Below, piece by piece: positions 33,179 through 44,011 of a DNA stretch of 44,011 nt. The notes beneath the pieces were generated by a model, which was not told the origin of the DNA, made no database searches, and saw only the letters and a list, made by a program, of their open reading frames with translations. The position numbers and the translations under genes were made by a program. The stretch's first letter is position 1; every line of letters begins with the position of its first letter. The DNA comes from Saksenaea vasiformis B4078 (Eukaryota > Mucoromycota > Mucoromycetes > Mucorales > Saksenaeaceae). The stretch covers positions 1 through 44,011 of the forward strand of contig JNDT01002325.1 of NCBI GenBank assembly GCA_000697055.1, given 5' to 3'.

Positions 33179-34896
33179 AGGACGGGCTGTGTTCTCCAGA
33201 ACGTCCAAAAATTTAGTGAATGCTGCATGTTCGCGCATCTTCTCTTTCAAAAGACTTTTCCTAAATAAAACCAGTATATTTTCTCTCGAAACATCTGTAC
33301 TATCGTACAGCAGCAGTCATTTCAATCAACCGTATTCCTTAGAACAGTACGAGTTGCTCGGACATTGCATACTTATTCGTCATACTTTCGAATCGGAAAA
33401 ACATTTTGTATTTGCAAAGTTTCAGAATAGCCCACCATTGCTTTCTCTTAGCATATTTTGTCAGAGCTCTGAGCTCATAATGATAGTTTTAACTTTGATC
33501 GGCAAAAAAAAGCAGGCGGACCATCACCGGATACCACAAACCGTCAGCTGTTCTTACTCACTACTTGAGCTGGGGTTTAAATACCAAAATTGGAAACAGA
33601 AGCTAAAAGTGGTTTGGTTGTAAACTTTGGTGGACCATAGTGTGTGGTAGGTTATAGCTCTTCTTCTTTTTTTCCGTAGCTTGTAAATTTTGTTCCATGG
33701 GAGCAGCTGTAGAATCGAGTACAAAAGTTTTGCAGAACAAGGTCAACTATGTAGAATGCATAGTGGTTACCCAGCATGTCCTACCTGTTGACCATGGACG
33801 CACGATATCATATTTGGAAAAGTACGGAGATCCTCGCAGGTGTAACCCCATGTCACTTTAGCGAGAAATGGTAGCGCGATAGTGCGTAAATGCATGCCTG
33901 AGTATGTTCTGACAGGTAGTTGAAACAATCACATGTATCAAATGCAGCAGGTGAAAAATGCTTTCTGTCCTTGCATTTCGCCTAAATTTCCCCACAGAAT
34001 GATTAATTTTGCTATTGCTCAGTATGAGAGATGGTCCCAAGCTTTTCCCGTGCCGAGGGGATAGTTCAATACGCTTTATTGAATTATTTTTTACGCTATT
34101 CTAAATAAATATTGCGCCCATCAAGGGTCCAATTTGCGCTAAGGGAAGCTTAGACATGCATTATTATTTCTCATAGCATTGACTGAACGGAAAAAAAAAG
34201 GCATGCTTCACAGTATCGAGTTTCATTTGGAAATAAGTCAAATAATTTGAAACGATTGCAATGATTCAATAATTTCCTGGCGCTTACGGTCATTATGATG
34301 GAACTTCCATAAGTTCAACTGCTGGCAGAAACCTTGTGTATAGAATATGACCTGCATGCTTTTTCTCACAAATGTCTTTGAGTGGTTCCAGAAATCGACC
34401 AGCCGTTACACAAAGCTTTATAGAGAACAATCGTGACAAAAGCTCGGAAGCCTTATACAAGAACCAAAAAAAAAAAAAAGAAGAAGAAGAGTAGAGTGAT
34501 TGATTGTTTATTGACATATAGAGTTGAGCATAAACCGTGAGAAAGATAATTTATTTCTCTTGCCTAATCATGATCTCAGTGTCAGACGACCCGAGAATAG
34601 ACATCTTGTCTTCCTGGAATCGAAGGCAAGGTTTCCTGGGACCCTGCGTACTGGGTAAGCAAGACACCAATAAGGTTTAAGACGACAATGCCCAGGGGTT
34701 CCTTCACAGATACCTACTAAGAAATCTTCCCGTAAGAGTTACTCAAAGGCCCCAGACTGTCAAAGATCGTACCATAAAAAAAAACGTGTGCTCGCAACGA
34801 TTAAGGCGGCGGCGGCGTTCGCCGATGCCCATATGAAAAAAGTGGGGAATATAATTTGAGAGTCAGTTGTTCTTCTATTCTCGTCATCTTCTACTC
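33179..34896. other. intergenic, no gene seen
   Basis: About 1.7 kb. One 144-codon frame at 33189-33623 is rich in Ser/Phe/Leu and looks like noncoding A/T-rich sequence. The segment directly before 34897 should hold the PFK-2/FBPase-2 promoter. Confidence 0.45.
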
Positions 34897-36769
34897 ATGA
34901 CATACAGTAAGTCATTGATTTCCTTCAGCATGTGTACCTGTATCTGACATCTCGTTGCATAGATTTGCGTTTAGCCTGTGTGGTAAGTTGTCCCCTCGAC
35001 ATGGGTTGACGTTAGGGACAGGGCATTAAACACAATGTGTTCTTTCTTTTTTCGTAGATGGTGGGCTTGCCTGCCAGAGGAAAGACATACATTTCCCAAA
35101 AAGGTACGTGTAGTGAACGGCTGAAAATGCGCTAAGAAAGAGGAAGAGGAAGAAGAACTCATCATGGGTATGACTTTTTTTTTTGAAAGTGTGCCGATAT
35201 CTTACATGGCTCGGAATAAAGACGAAAGTGTTCAATGTGGGCAACTACAGACGACAACTCCATGGGGCCAATCTTTCGCATACATTTTTTGATCCTCATA
35301 ATCCAGTTGGAAAGCAGCAGCGACGTGAGGCCGCAGAGGCGGCATTACAGGATCTAGTTCGATGGTTCAATGAAGAAGAGGGTATTGTGGCGATTTACGA
35401 TGCTACCAACAGTACTCGGGAACGACGCAAATTGATTCATGAGAAACTCACCAAGGAAAATATCCAAGTGGTCTTTATCGAATCTATTTGTCAGGACGAA
35501 GCGGTCATCATGGCGAACATCAGAGACGTCAAGTTATCGTCTCCTGACTACGCAAATGTGGACCCCGACGAAGCGGCCAATGATTTTCGAGCGAGAATCG
35601 ACCATTACAAAGACCAATATGAAACTGTAACCGAGCAGAACTACACTTACATTAAGCTTATCAATGTCGGCAGTCAGGTCATCATCAACATGATTCAGGG
35701 TTATCTAGAGTCGCGGATTGTTTACTATCTGATGAACTTGCACATTGCACCCAGAAAGATTTATATGAGTCGGGTAAGCGTGGGATCTTTTTTTACACCT
35801 GCACACTTTGGCTGACTCATTGACAAAAAAGCATGGCGAGTCCATGTATAATCTGGCGGGAAAAATCGGAGGTGATTCAGACCTTTCGCCACGTGGACGA
35901 TTGTACGCATCCAAGCTGCCGGGTCTGATCAAAGAACACTTGGGTGACAAACCTTTAATTGTTTGGACATCAACAATGAAGCGAACTATACAAACAGCAG
36001 AGCTATTACCGTATCCGAAACTCCAGTGGAAGGCACTCGAGGAATTAGATACAGGTGTATGTGATGGCATGACCTATGAAGAAATTGAGGTAAGAAACAG
36101 ATATAGAGATCAGAAAGAAAAAGAAGACAGAAAGCTCATACCTCTTTTCTTTTTTTTAAAAAAAAAAAACAAAAGGAAAAATACCCAGAAGATTATGCTA
36201 ACCGTGATGAAGATAAGTTTAACTACAGATACAGAGGCGGTGAGGTAAAGGTTGCTCGTTTTCCTATGAACCGTCCGGTCCTCAATTTCCTTTTTTCCTT
36301 AGTCCTACCGAGATCTCGTGTTGCGATTGGAGCCAATCATTATGGATCTCGAGCGCCAGCAGAATATTCTGATCATCGGTCATCAAGCCATTTTACGCTG
36401 TATCTATGCTTATTTCATGAATTATAACCATGACGATTTACCCTACATCAAGATCCCACTCCACAATGTCATCGAACTTACTCCCAAAGCTTACGGCTGT
36501 GAAGAAAAACGATACAAAGGTAAAATTCTTTTGATGATCTTTACTTCTGTTATTGTCCTTACCACGAAATGCTAGTTGATATCGACGCCGTCGACACGCA
36601 TCGTCCAAAGCCCACCACAATTAGAAAACCAGTTCCTACTGCAAATGGTCAAAAAACGTCATCGGCTGGCGCAAGCGGTGAAATTATTACAGAGCCGATG
36701 AGTCAGAATCTCATCAGCGCCAAACTCTTTCCAAGTGCGAAACGAACTGGCAATGCCAGCATTGTGTAA
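34897..36769 (+). CDS. bifunctional 6-phosphofructo-2-kinase / fructose-2,6-bisphosphatase
   Basis: Makes and degrades fructose 2,6-bisphosphate, the cytosolic regulator of glycolysis versus gluconeogenesis. The coding start is split: ATG ACA TAC A (34897-34906), a 20-nt exon (34963-34982), then 35058-35103 and the large exon from 35190. Together they give [20 protein letters not shown], so the kinase P-loop GLPARGKT follows a nearly absent N-terminal extension. Kinase segments: [32 protein letters not shown] and [15 protein letters not shown]. The phosphatase half has the catalytic histidine in SRHGES, then [21 protein letters not shown], the [20 protein letters not shown] region and the second histidine in [10 protein letters not shown]. 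Both activities therefore look intact, unlike yeast Pfk26, which lacks the phosphatase histidine. The C terminus is Ser/Lys-rich, a possible regulatory tail. Confidence 0.94.
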
Positions 36770-37082
36770 ATAGGATAACACTGAAGTAACGCATTAAAGC
36801 AAAAAAAAAAACATATATTACCATGCACCCGGACCATTTATGAACTGCAGTTATCTTCCGAAGGAATGGCAATTGCCCTACAGGATTGTTTGTCTTTTTA
36901 TCTAAGAGAGTTTGAATGCGGGCTTACAACGGGCCCATTTTTTATATACAAGATGATTCTCGTTGCATCATCACCTGGGCCGCGCTACGCTTTAGGAACA
37001 AGCTTAGCTTAGCTTAACTCCACACTCGGTCATTGTTCATTTACTTTATACCCTTCAACGTCATTAGACTGTTCGCTTTGTC
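36770..37082. other. intergenic between PFK-2/FBPase-2 and Zn2Cys6 gene
   Basis: Short 3' UTR with an A12 tract, then the promoter region of the next gene. Three tandem AGCTT-A units (about 37003-37018) stand out; nothing else is assigned. Confidence 0.5.
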
Positions 37083-39867
37083 ATGGCATCCTGTACTGGT
37101 TTCTTACCATCGCATTCAGAACAGAAGAGTGAGCCACCCCCTGAACGAGCACGCCTAAAACGCCCTCGTACCAGCCTTGCCGTAAGTTAGTTAGTTAGTA
37201 ATACTGCTATACAAACTTCCCGTGCTCTTGTACTTTCCGCCTTATCATACATACATTGTCCAGTGTCTTCGTTGTAGGAAGAAGAAAGTCAAATGCGATT
37301 TTATCCAGCCTGCCTGCGGCCGATGTACTTATGCGGGTCTTCCATGCAGTTATGCGGGACCGTCGCGAAGAGTGGACGAGCGTGCTTTTGACGAATTAGG
37401 GAATCATGTGAATCAATTGACAGAAAGAATCCAAAAACTTCAGCATGACCTATTGTTATTGAAAGAAAGTGTCCATCCCTTGTCACTCGGCGAGTATCTT
37501 TCATCATTGCCATCATCAACTACGCAGACAGCAGCGGGGAAACACAAGTCACCGCAGCAGAAGCAGCGGCAGAGTACCTGGGAATTGTCGCTTGCAGCCA
37601 AAGGTCTCTGTATCAGCACGGACAGCATGACCTTCGACAATTTATATCACATTCTTTCGAAAGGGCTATCGCGGATCAGGAACGGTACTGACCTGCCAAG
37701 GGCTAACTTGTCATCAGCAGATACCGACGAGTCGAGTTACCATAGACGACAACTACAGTCGAAGGCATGGGGAAAGCAACCTTCTGTTGCAGGCCCCGAG
37801 GAGAACGAAGAGAAGGACCAGCAGCAGAAGAAGGAGGAGGAGGAGAAGGAGGAGGAGGATGGAGAAATCCTCTCAGAGGAAGTATTACATGATCTCATGC
37901 GGCGTTGCTATCTACGTTGTTTTCTACCCTACCAAAGTGTGACATGTGAAAAACCGCTTGATCCTCTTCTAATTAGCTCAATGCATGCCTGGGTATCAAA
38001 ACACGGGTGTATCTATCATGGAGCAGGACCTGTCCGAGATCCTTCTTCCATGGGTGAAATCTACTTTAAGCATGCAAGAGAGTTAGTAACTAGTCGTTTC
38101 GATGTTAGCAGCCGCACAACAATTCTTGCTTTGTTGAATATGTACATGTACCTCCTTCACAGCGAGCACACAAGTTTAGCTTATCTGTACATCGGTGTAG
38201 CCATTAGAATGGCACAGGACCTCGAGTTTCACAAGAAACCAACCTTCGCAGCCGACGTGGGCCAGCAGGAGAACGACAAACGACTATGGTGGTGTACCTA
38301 CTGGCTTGACCTGTGTGGAGCACTGGAGTCCAATCGGCTAACGCTGGTAAACGATGCCGAATGTGATGTCGATTATCCCATCAAGCTGCCATGGGAGGAC
38401 GAGGAGACTGGCGTGCGTCTTCAGTTTTGTACCTACTCCATCCAGTTGATGAAAATTCGGAAGGAGATGAACCAGCGCTTCGCCGAACCCGATTGTCCTC
38501 TACTCAAGACGGTGGCACGATTGAAGAAACAGCTGGAACACTGGTTTAGTCAGCTTCCGCCGTCATTGCGTTTCGATGTAGAAGACAACTTTCAGTGTAC
38601 TGGGACCTTCCGTGATGAAGCATGCATGCTTCTTAACATTCAGTATCAGACAATCTGGATCTTGCTGCACAAGTGTTTCCTTCCAACGCCGGGCAAGGTC
38701 AGCACTCCTCTCGAGCTTCTTTCACTTGCTATCTGTAGCCGAGCGGCCAATTTTATTACAAAGATGGTGAAGATCTATGCGACTTCTTTGAGCTGGTGTC
38801 AATTCTTTTACGTCCTTGACGGGGTAGGTGCTAGCGTCACTGTACATCAGTTCAATGCACTATCCGCGGAAAAAGACGTAGCCAATCTTGCTCTGGGTAA
38901 CTTGATCACCACAGCGCATGTTCTCAGGAGTTCACCATTGTTATACATGGCCAAAGTAAATGATATGCTTGAAAACATCATGGCTCGTCTGCCTCCAGAC
39001 GTTGTTTACAACAACTGGGGACCTACTGAGAGCGCCTTTTACGCAAAGGACCCAGGTGCCAACGGCAACAACAACAACAACAACGACGACGACGACCAAG
39101 ATGATGACGACGTCGCAGAGAGCCCTCCTATGCAGTCGACATCAAGTGCACCGCCGCAGCAGCAGAAGCAGCCACCAGCATCATCAACTCCAGCTCGTTC
39201 TTCTGGCCCATCATCATCATCTTGGTCGTCGTCGTTGTCTTCTTTATCAGCAGGGTTAGTGACGACGCAGGTGGTGTTACAGCCGGCTATCCCTATGGAG
39301 GAGGGGCGGAAGCAACAGCCGATGAGATCCGAAACGTCCGCCCTCCTTTCGGACCCGTCATCGAGCCACCCTCATCAAAAAACAACAGACAAAAATAGTA
39401 TTCCCGAGGGCGGCCCAGGTCATAGCTGGTGTGGTCTAGAGGCGACGATGGCCAACGAAGCAACGTTCCAGAACCTACCATTTTCTGTGGCAAACGCTAA
39501 CCGGCTCGGATCATTTGAGCAAACTGGCGTGCTTCACAGTGGTTTGGGATCTGCGTTACTGGAAACAACGATGACATTCCAGCCCACCACTGTGCAGACG
39601 CAGATAGGTGCATCACCTCACACATCATCATCATCATCATTGGATCCTGTTTATCCACCCATGACAGATGTCGCTAATAATAGCAGTCATTTTCTCACCC
39701 ATGCCACTACACAACAGGAAAGGTACGATAGTACAGGGGCCTCGATATTGTGCATCGATGCTGCGATCATGAACAGTCTTCTAGCTAATGATCCACACGC
39801 CGCAACAACACATGATAACAGTAGCAGCGGAACACCGCCTCAAAATGAATGGAACGGTTGTATTTGA
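37083..39867 (+). CDS. Zn2Cys6 transcription factor with fungal-specific regulatory domain
   Basis: Nuclear regulator of unknown target. Exon 1 (37083-37181) encodes MASCTGFLPSHSEQKSEPPP and a basic run; an 82-nt intron follows, and exon 2 (37264-39867) starts inside the zinc cluster. Spliced length is 900 residues. The binuclear cluster has the canonical spacing C-x2-C-x6-C-x6-C-x2-C-x6-C (CLRCRKKKVKCDF through GRCTYAGLPC), followed by a coiled coil (LTERIQKLQHDLLLLKE). The middle region matches the fungal_trans domain (YFKHARELV, YIGVAIRMAQDLEFHK, RLWWCTYWLDLCGAL). Low-complexity tracts occur: a Glu/Lys-rich block before EILSEEVLHDL, Asn/Asp runs near 39063-39110 and a Ser-rich block near 39180-39245. 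The long C-terminal tail may be an activation domain. Confidence 0.93.
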
Positions 39868-40137
39868 GATATGAGAAATAACCCTCGCTTTTGGGTAAAT
39901 GTTTATAATATAAAACATAAAAGAGTTGCATAAATTAAAATCAATCCAACAAAGAAGGGAATCGTAAAGGTTACTTGTTGCATGGTTTGTAAATAAATAA
40001 GGTAGCGAAGTCGTGATGTGTGTGGTGGTGGTGGTGTTGTTGTTGGATCTGGGGATGTGAGAAATGTTGGGATATGCGTGTGATAGTTGTGTGTGATATT
40101 TGTGGGGGATGATTGTGGAATATGTGTGAAAGTAAGT

Positions 40138-40181
<44 letters not shown>

Positions 40182-40225
40182 ATGTGCGAACAAAAAACGT
40201 ATGTGCGTGTGTGAATAAGATGTAT
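39868..40225. other. convergent intergenic with GT-rich repeats
   Basis: Lies between the 3' ends of the Zn2Cys6 and DP genes. Dominated by GT-rich sequence, including a (TG)19 run. No gene. Confidence 0.6.
40141..40178. repeat. (TG)19 dinucleotide microsatellite
   Basis: Uninterrupted TG repeat in the 3' flank of the leftward DP gene, within a broader GT-rich stretch from about 40018 to 40212. Confidence 0.95.
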
Positions 40226-41514
40226 TTAGAGGTACGGACGCCATGCTGGATCAGGAATCCAAGTTGCTAAGTGTTGTTCTGATATCCGGTCGAATGAAAT
40301 TTGACGCAGAATGTCGGAGTGGTCGTAAATGATGGGCTGTTGTTCATTTGCTTCAAAAGAGACAATAGCATCACGTCTAATCATAAGTTTCGTTAAATCA
40401 ATTGACGTGGATAGCAAAAAAAAAAGGCTTTTTTTTACCCGTCATTTTTGCAATGGATGGGCTTGTTGGTGGGACAAGCGACAATGAAAAATGGAAGCGC
40501 GATCTTTTCCGTTTTGTCTTCAGGGGCTTGTTGATTCCGCCAAATCAACTTGCACATTTGCAGATGCTATTTTTTTTTTCAAAAAGAAAGAAAAGGTTTT
40601 TTTTTTTTCAGTTACATGTGTGTGTTTTAGCATGTTTTTTCCTCAATTAAGTTACCTGAGCCAACTGTTCGCGCATCTTTTGCCGATTTTTTTCAATAGA
40701 AGCTGTCAATGCCGCATGGCGACACTAAGGGAGGTTTTTAGAACTTACGTTGGAGGAAAGGGGGCCGAGAAAAAGGGAGCTGCATTTACCTCTTCTTCTT
40801 CGATCTGTCGTTGAATTTCCGACGTGTGTTCTTGGTTGAAATGGTCAGGTACGCCTAGCCATTGGATTCTTTTCTTTTCTTTGGTAATGATGTTCATTGC
40901 CATGAGTACGTTCAGCGCATCATAGACACGACGACGGATGTTTTTCTGGTCCATGTGTTTGGTGCCTTCTTTAGCGAGTTGATCCGCTACCTAGAAACCG
41001 AAAAAAAAAGTTCGGAGAAAGTTAGTAACCCAAGCTACATGTAGAGAAAATGCAAATTTTTTTTCTGCTTTTTTACTTCGTTATAGGTTGTCACACCTCG
41101 TTCGGCCACCTTGTCGCATACTTGTTTGCTGAAATGGCGTAACCCCTTGGTACGTGGTGGATTAGCGATGTGACAGGCTCGTCCTTTTTTAATTGAGCTA
41201 CGGGCAGGCCTTCCGCGTTTTAGTACCAGCGGAGGCGAGATTTGATTCGAGAAGTAAGATTGGTAACCATAGCGAGTTTCTTCTTCGTCCAATTGCTGTA
41301 ATTCTCTTCCAGAATTGAGCAACGACGCGATAGAAGCTTTTCGTTCCGGTTCTGGGGAAGGAGATGGATAGACAGGAGAAGGGATCACAGTTTGAATTGA
41401 AGGTAAGTTTTCTGCGGACTTGCTTTGGAAAAGCAGTGGCTTCAATTCCAGTGGATTCTTCTCGACAGGTGCGAGTTGAATGGTTGGTGGTGATGGTAAG
41501 AAGGTGAAAGTCAT
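40226..41514 (-). CDS. DP transcription factor (E2F dimerisation partner)
   Basis: Partner of E2F in G1/S transcription. Five exons are inferred. The N-terminal third is Pro/Ser-rich. The winged-helix DNA-binding domain reads [32 protein letters not shown], then [20 protein letters not shown] and [29 protein letters not shown] is diagnostic of DP rather than E2F. A coiled-coil ([18 protein letters not shown]) and the DP-type dimerisation strand ([22 protein letters not shown]) follow, ending PDPAWRPYL. An in-frame ATG at 41646 would add 44 residues including eight Gln, but that part looks like transcribed leader, so 41514 is preferred. DP is generally absent from Dikarya, making it a lineage clue. 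The last intron uses donor GTAAAA after CKNDG. Confidence 0.92.
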
Positions 41515-41803
41515 AGTTTCGTTGTTGCCCTTTTTTTGATTTTGTTGTTGTTGTTGTTGTTGTTGCTTTATTGTTGCTGTAAATAAATCTTTGGTAAAAA
41601 AGGAGAAAAAAAGTTTGGGAAAATCAAAGCGGAGGAATGAATGCAATAGACTTTGTAGTCAGAAGGAGAGGGAAGGTATAGTAACGCCTGAAGTAGAAGA
41701 AGGAAAAAAAAGAAGAGGAAGAGAAGACGAGACGGATCATATATAGTGGTGTTCCCCATGACTTTTTTTGTTTTGTAAATCCGACGACAGGCCTCATGGT
41801 TGG

Positions 41804-42073
41804 TTAATTCGGAACGCCGTCTCCGTTCACTTCAGACATACCATTACCGCCGCTACTGTCAACCTTCTTTGTCTGCATGATTTGTGCATAATCCGAAATC
41901 ATGTGCCACTCGAAAACCTTTTCATGATTATCAATGTCATCTGAAGATCCCACTAAAGATAAAAGCAAAAAAATTAGTGTGCATAATCCTGTAGTGCATT
42001 GACCATCAAGGGCAGACTCTGAGAACCAAAAACGGGGATTTGGGCCAGTGCACGCTACGCATGCAGCTGACAT
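41804..42073 (-). CDS. small unrecognised candidate protein
   Basis: ATG at 42073 begins MSAACVACTGPNPRFWFSES. Either the frame reads straight through as 89 residues with a hydrophobic middle, or a 53-nt intron (donor GTCAAT, acceptor CTTTAG) joins ALD to VGSSDDIDNHEKVFEWHMIS, giving about 70 residues. The C terminus is polar (QIMQTKKVDSSGGNGMSEVN). The pyrimidine-rich run before the CTTTAG acceptor favours splicing. I recognise no family. It lies 290 bp upstream of the DP start on the same strand, so it could also be part of a longer DP transcript leader. Confidence 0.3.
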   Translation of the reverse strand: MSAACVACTGPNPRFWFSESALDGQCTTGLCTLIFLLLSLVGSSDDIDNHEKVFEWHMISDYAQIMQTKKVDSSGGNGMSEVNGDGVPN

Positions 42074-44011
42074 CCTTTTTAAATCTATTTTTATATGAAA
42101 AAAATAGAACAAGAGGGAAGGGAAACGAGCGAGACAGAAACAAAAAAGCAGTTGTAGAATAAATAGAAAGAAGCAAAAAAATTTCGCAAATAATTCAGTA
42201 TAGTTATCTAGCTTACAGGAAATAACACTTTGGTTCTGACTTCTTGTTTCACTCTCCACCTTTGATGTTACGTGACAGCAAAAACTTCTTCTTTCTTTCT
42301 TCTTTTTTTTTCTTTCTTCGGAACCTTACAACACGTTTTTTTTTATAACGCCGCCTCATCTAAAGTTGCCCCGTGCACAAGAAAGATAGATCCATAAATT
42401 TAGACTTGACATATGAAACTAGTACTGAATTTGATAGAGTTGAAGATCCCTTGCCTCTATCTCTATATTTCATATAGCTTTTTTAGGAACAAGCTAAATA
42501 AAAATGAGAAAGAAACAAAAAATAAGTAGAAAGAGTAATAATAGGAATACTAAAAACAAATAGTTCAAAGTAGGATTGTTTAACTAAGCCGTTGCGGACA
42601 ACTTGAACCATCCAACTCCCGCTAAAACCCCCCCCCCCCTGAAAAAAAAAAAAGGTTAGGTGCGCTGCGTGGCGGCAGGCGAAATCAGTATTCGCGCTAC
42701 GAGGTATTTACCAACGATCAAGGGGGTGGGTAAAGATGGAGTTCCTGCAGAGGCTGACATCCCTTCCTTCCAACACTACTTGTTTATCCGCATTTCAGCT
42801 ACGTATGTATAGCGAAAACCTTATCTCTAAAAAAGCTCTCACTAGTGGCATCTTCATGTATGCAAAACAAAGACGAAAAATGAAACAAAAGGAATTCATA
42901 CTACTACTACTAAATGCACCAAGGAATCTAGAGGTCTATATCAGCCCATGATTCCTTCTGCCTTTTTTTTTCGGATGTAAGCCTGATGTTCTGTAGCACA
43001 ATATATTGACCACTATCATCATAGGGTGTTGTTATACGTGACACCATGATGTCCATGTACTTCCGTTCAGAAAGTCAAACGCGTGGGTAAATGTTTCCCG
43101 CAGAATTGTTCCGGTTTCAATCTCTCTCGCTCGCTCTTTTCAGGTACAGCAACTTATTTTTTTGATCCGGTTCGCTACCGTGTGACACCATGCGACAGCC
43201 GGACAGCCACCGATTCGATAGATCCAAAGGTACATGCTGCCTGAGGCCTTGCCACCTTGGTCTGGGACTTTCCATATCTCAAGAAAAGATTTACATGTCA
43301 GAACGAAGGAGATCATACGTTGTCATTCGGCGTTAACTTTTAAGGCCGGTTCCCATGACGAAGAACAAGTCTCTCTCCATATCGAGATGAGGTACACAGC
43401 AAAAAGTCAATCTTTCTTTTTTTTTTTTTTGCACTCCTTGGTTTAACAAGAACCAATGTAAAAGAAGTCAGTACATGTTGTATCCATTTTCCGTTGGTAC
43501 AAACTTGTCTTACCAAACGCCCGCAGCATTTTCTGGGTTCTTTTTTACCTTTTACTTGTTCGAAATATACTTTTTTTTTGTTCCAATCGGAGGAATTGAA
43601 TCCATTTGATTGACAAACAAATGGGCGAAAGTTAGACACATGAGCAAACCACATGAGATGCAGTACTGAAGAGAATTATTTTTTTTTTCCATAGCCGATA
43701 TGGCAACCATATGAAAGCTTACGGCCAAGTCTATGCGTCTCAACGTGTGTGCGGAGAATTCTGACCTCGAAAAGAGTAGCTTTAAACGCATGAATAAGAT
43801 CAAAGTTAAAGCAGCGTCTGCGTTTGGGCATGAAAATGACCTATCTAAACTTATTATCAGTAGCTTTCGTTCCAACAAACGGGTTCTGTAGTTAGGATCG
43901 ACCATGAAACGGGATACCAAATTTGGATAGTTTGCAGATCACCGGATACATCTTGAAATGAATGGCTGTAGACCCGCCAAAAAAGAAAGGGGAATGTAGG
44001 TAAAAAAAAAA
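42074..44011. other. intergenic to window end, no gene seen
   Basis: Nearly 2 kb with frequent homopolymer tracts, including C12 at 42628-42639 followed by A12, and T-rich runs. Open frames up to about 120 codons (for example 43552-43920, minus) show no family features. A gene entering from the right edge is not visible. Confidence 0.5.

Noticed and set aside
33189..33623. 144-codon open frame on the plus strand
   Set aside because: Ser/Phe/Leu-rich composition, no recognisable motif and no splice partners; looks like noncoding sequence.
2916..34110. 17-base string shared by 2916-2932 and 34094-34110 as a repeat element
   Set aside because: It is A/T-rich and similarity does not extend into the flanks, so chance is a reasonable explanation in a window this size.
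41515..41646. N-terminal extension of the DP protein with a Gln run
   Set aside because: An in-frame ATG exists at 41646, but the extension is Phe/Lys/Gln-rich from A/T-rich DNA and has no DP-like feature; treated as leader.
1..44011. CRISPR array, operon-type system, secondary-metabolite cluster or viral insertion
   Set aside because: No spaced direct repeats, no polycistronic layout, no biosynthetic core enzyme and no viral gene were seen; the window is ordinary fungal nuclear DNA with one transposon.

Overview
This is nuclear DNA of a fungus, most likely an early-diverging one (Mucoromycota, Mucorales-like). Genes are split by many short introns (about 40-80 nt, nearly all GT-AG), UTRs are pyrimidine- or A-rich, and there are long stretches of unassignable intergenic DNA. 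Fungal markers include a Zn2Cys6 transcription factor, a Pap1/Yap1-type bZIP, SND3/Pho88 and the uracil-catabolism protein Urc4. A DP (E2F-partner) gene and a SETD9-like gene point away from Dikarya, where E2F/DP is generally replaced by SBF/MBF. The lineage call is inference.

Layout. 1.3-2.9 kb: TMX3-like ER disulfide isomerase (-). 3.4-4.7 kb: a Tc1-family DNA transposon with terminal inverted repeats, TA duplications and an apparently frameshifted transposase (+). 5.7-7.3 kb: 6-phosphogluconate dehydrogenase (-). 9.3-10.1 kb: DinB-like protein (+). 10.6-11.2 kb: SND3/Pho88 (-). 12.3-15.6 kb: glucosidase II alpha (+). 17.0-17.3 kb: mitochondrial uS17 (+), convergent with an isochorismatase-family hydrolase (17.3-18.2 kb, -). 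19.9-21.5 kb: Urc4/DUF1688 (+). 22.0-23.4 kb: Pap1/Yap1-type bZIP (-). 24.5-25.5 kb: SETD9-like SET protein (+). 26.1-28.1 kb: proteasome Rpn3 (+). 28.3-29.0 kb: Imp3 (-). 29.8-30.2 kb: ATP synthase subunit g (+). 30.5-31.9 kb: CstF-64/Rna15 (-). 32.5-33.2 kb: doubtful unrecognised coding segment (+). 34.9-36.8 kb: bifunctional PFK-2/FBPase-2 (+). 37.1-39.9 kb: Zn2Cys6 factor (+). 40.2-41.5 kb: DP transcription factor (-). 41.8-42.1 kb: doubtful small gene (-). The last 1.9 kb holds nothing I can assign.

The genes are mostly unrelated housekeeping functions, as expected of a fungal chromosome. Loose themes are ER protein maturation (TMX3, SND3, glucosidase II), sugar flux (6PGDH, PFK-2/FBPase-2) and core macromolecular machines (Rpn3, Imp3, CstF-64, uS17m, ATP synthase g). 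Gene models were spliced by hand. Where I summed exons the reading frames close exactly (TMX3-like 389 aa, glucosidase II alpha 949 aa, SETD9-like 251 aa, DinB-like 174 aa). I found no convincing novel multi-gene system. The most unusual items are two consecutive GC-AG introns in the SETD9-like gene, the damaged DD35E Tc1 element, the tiny first exons of PFK-2/FBPase-2, and two unrecognised candidate coding segments.
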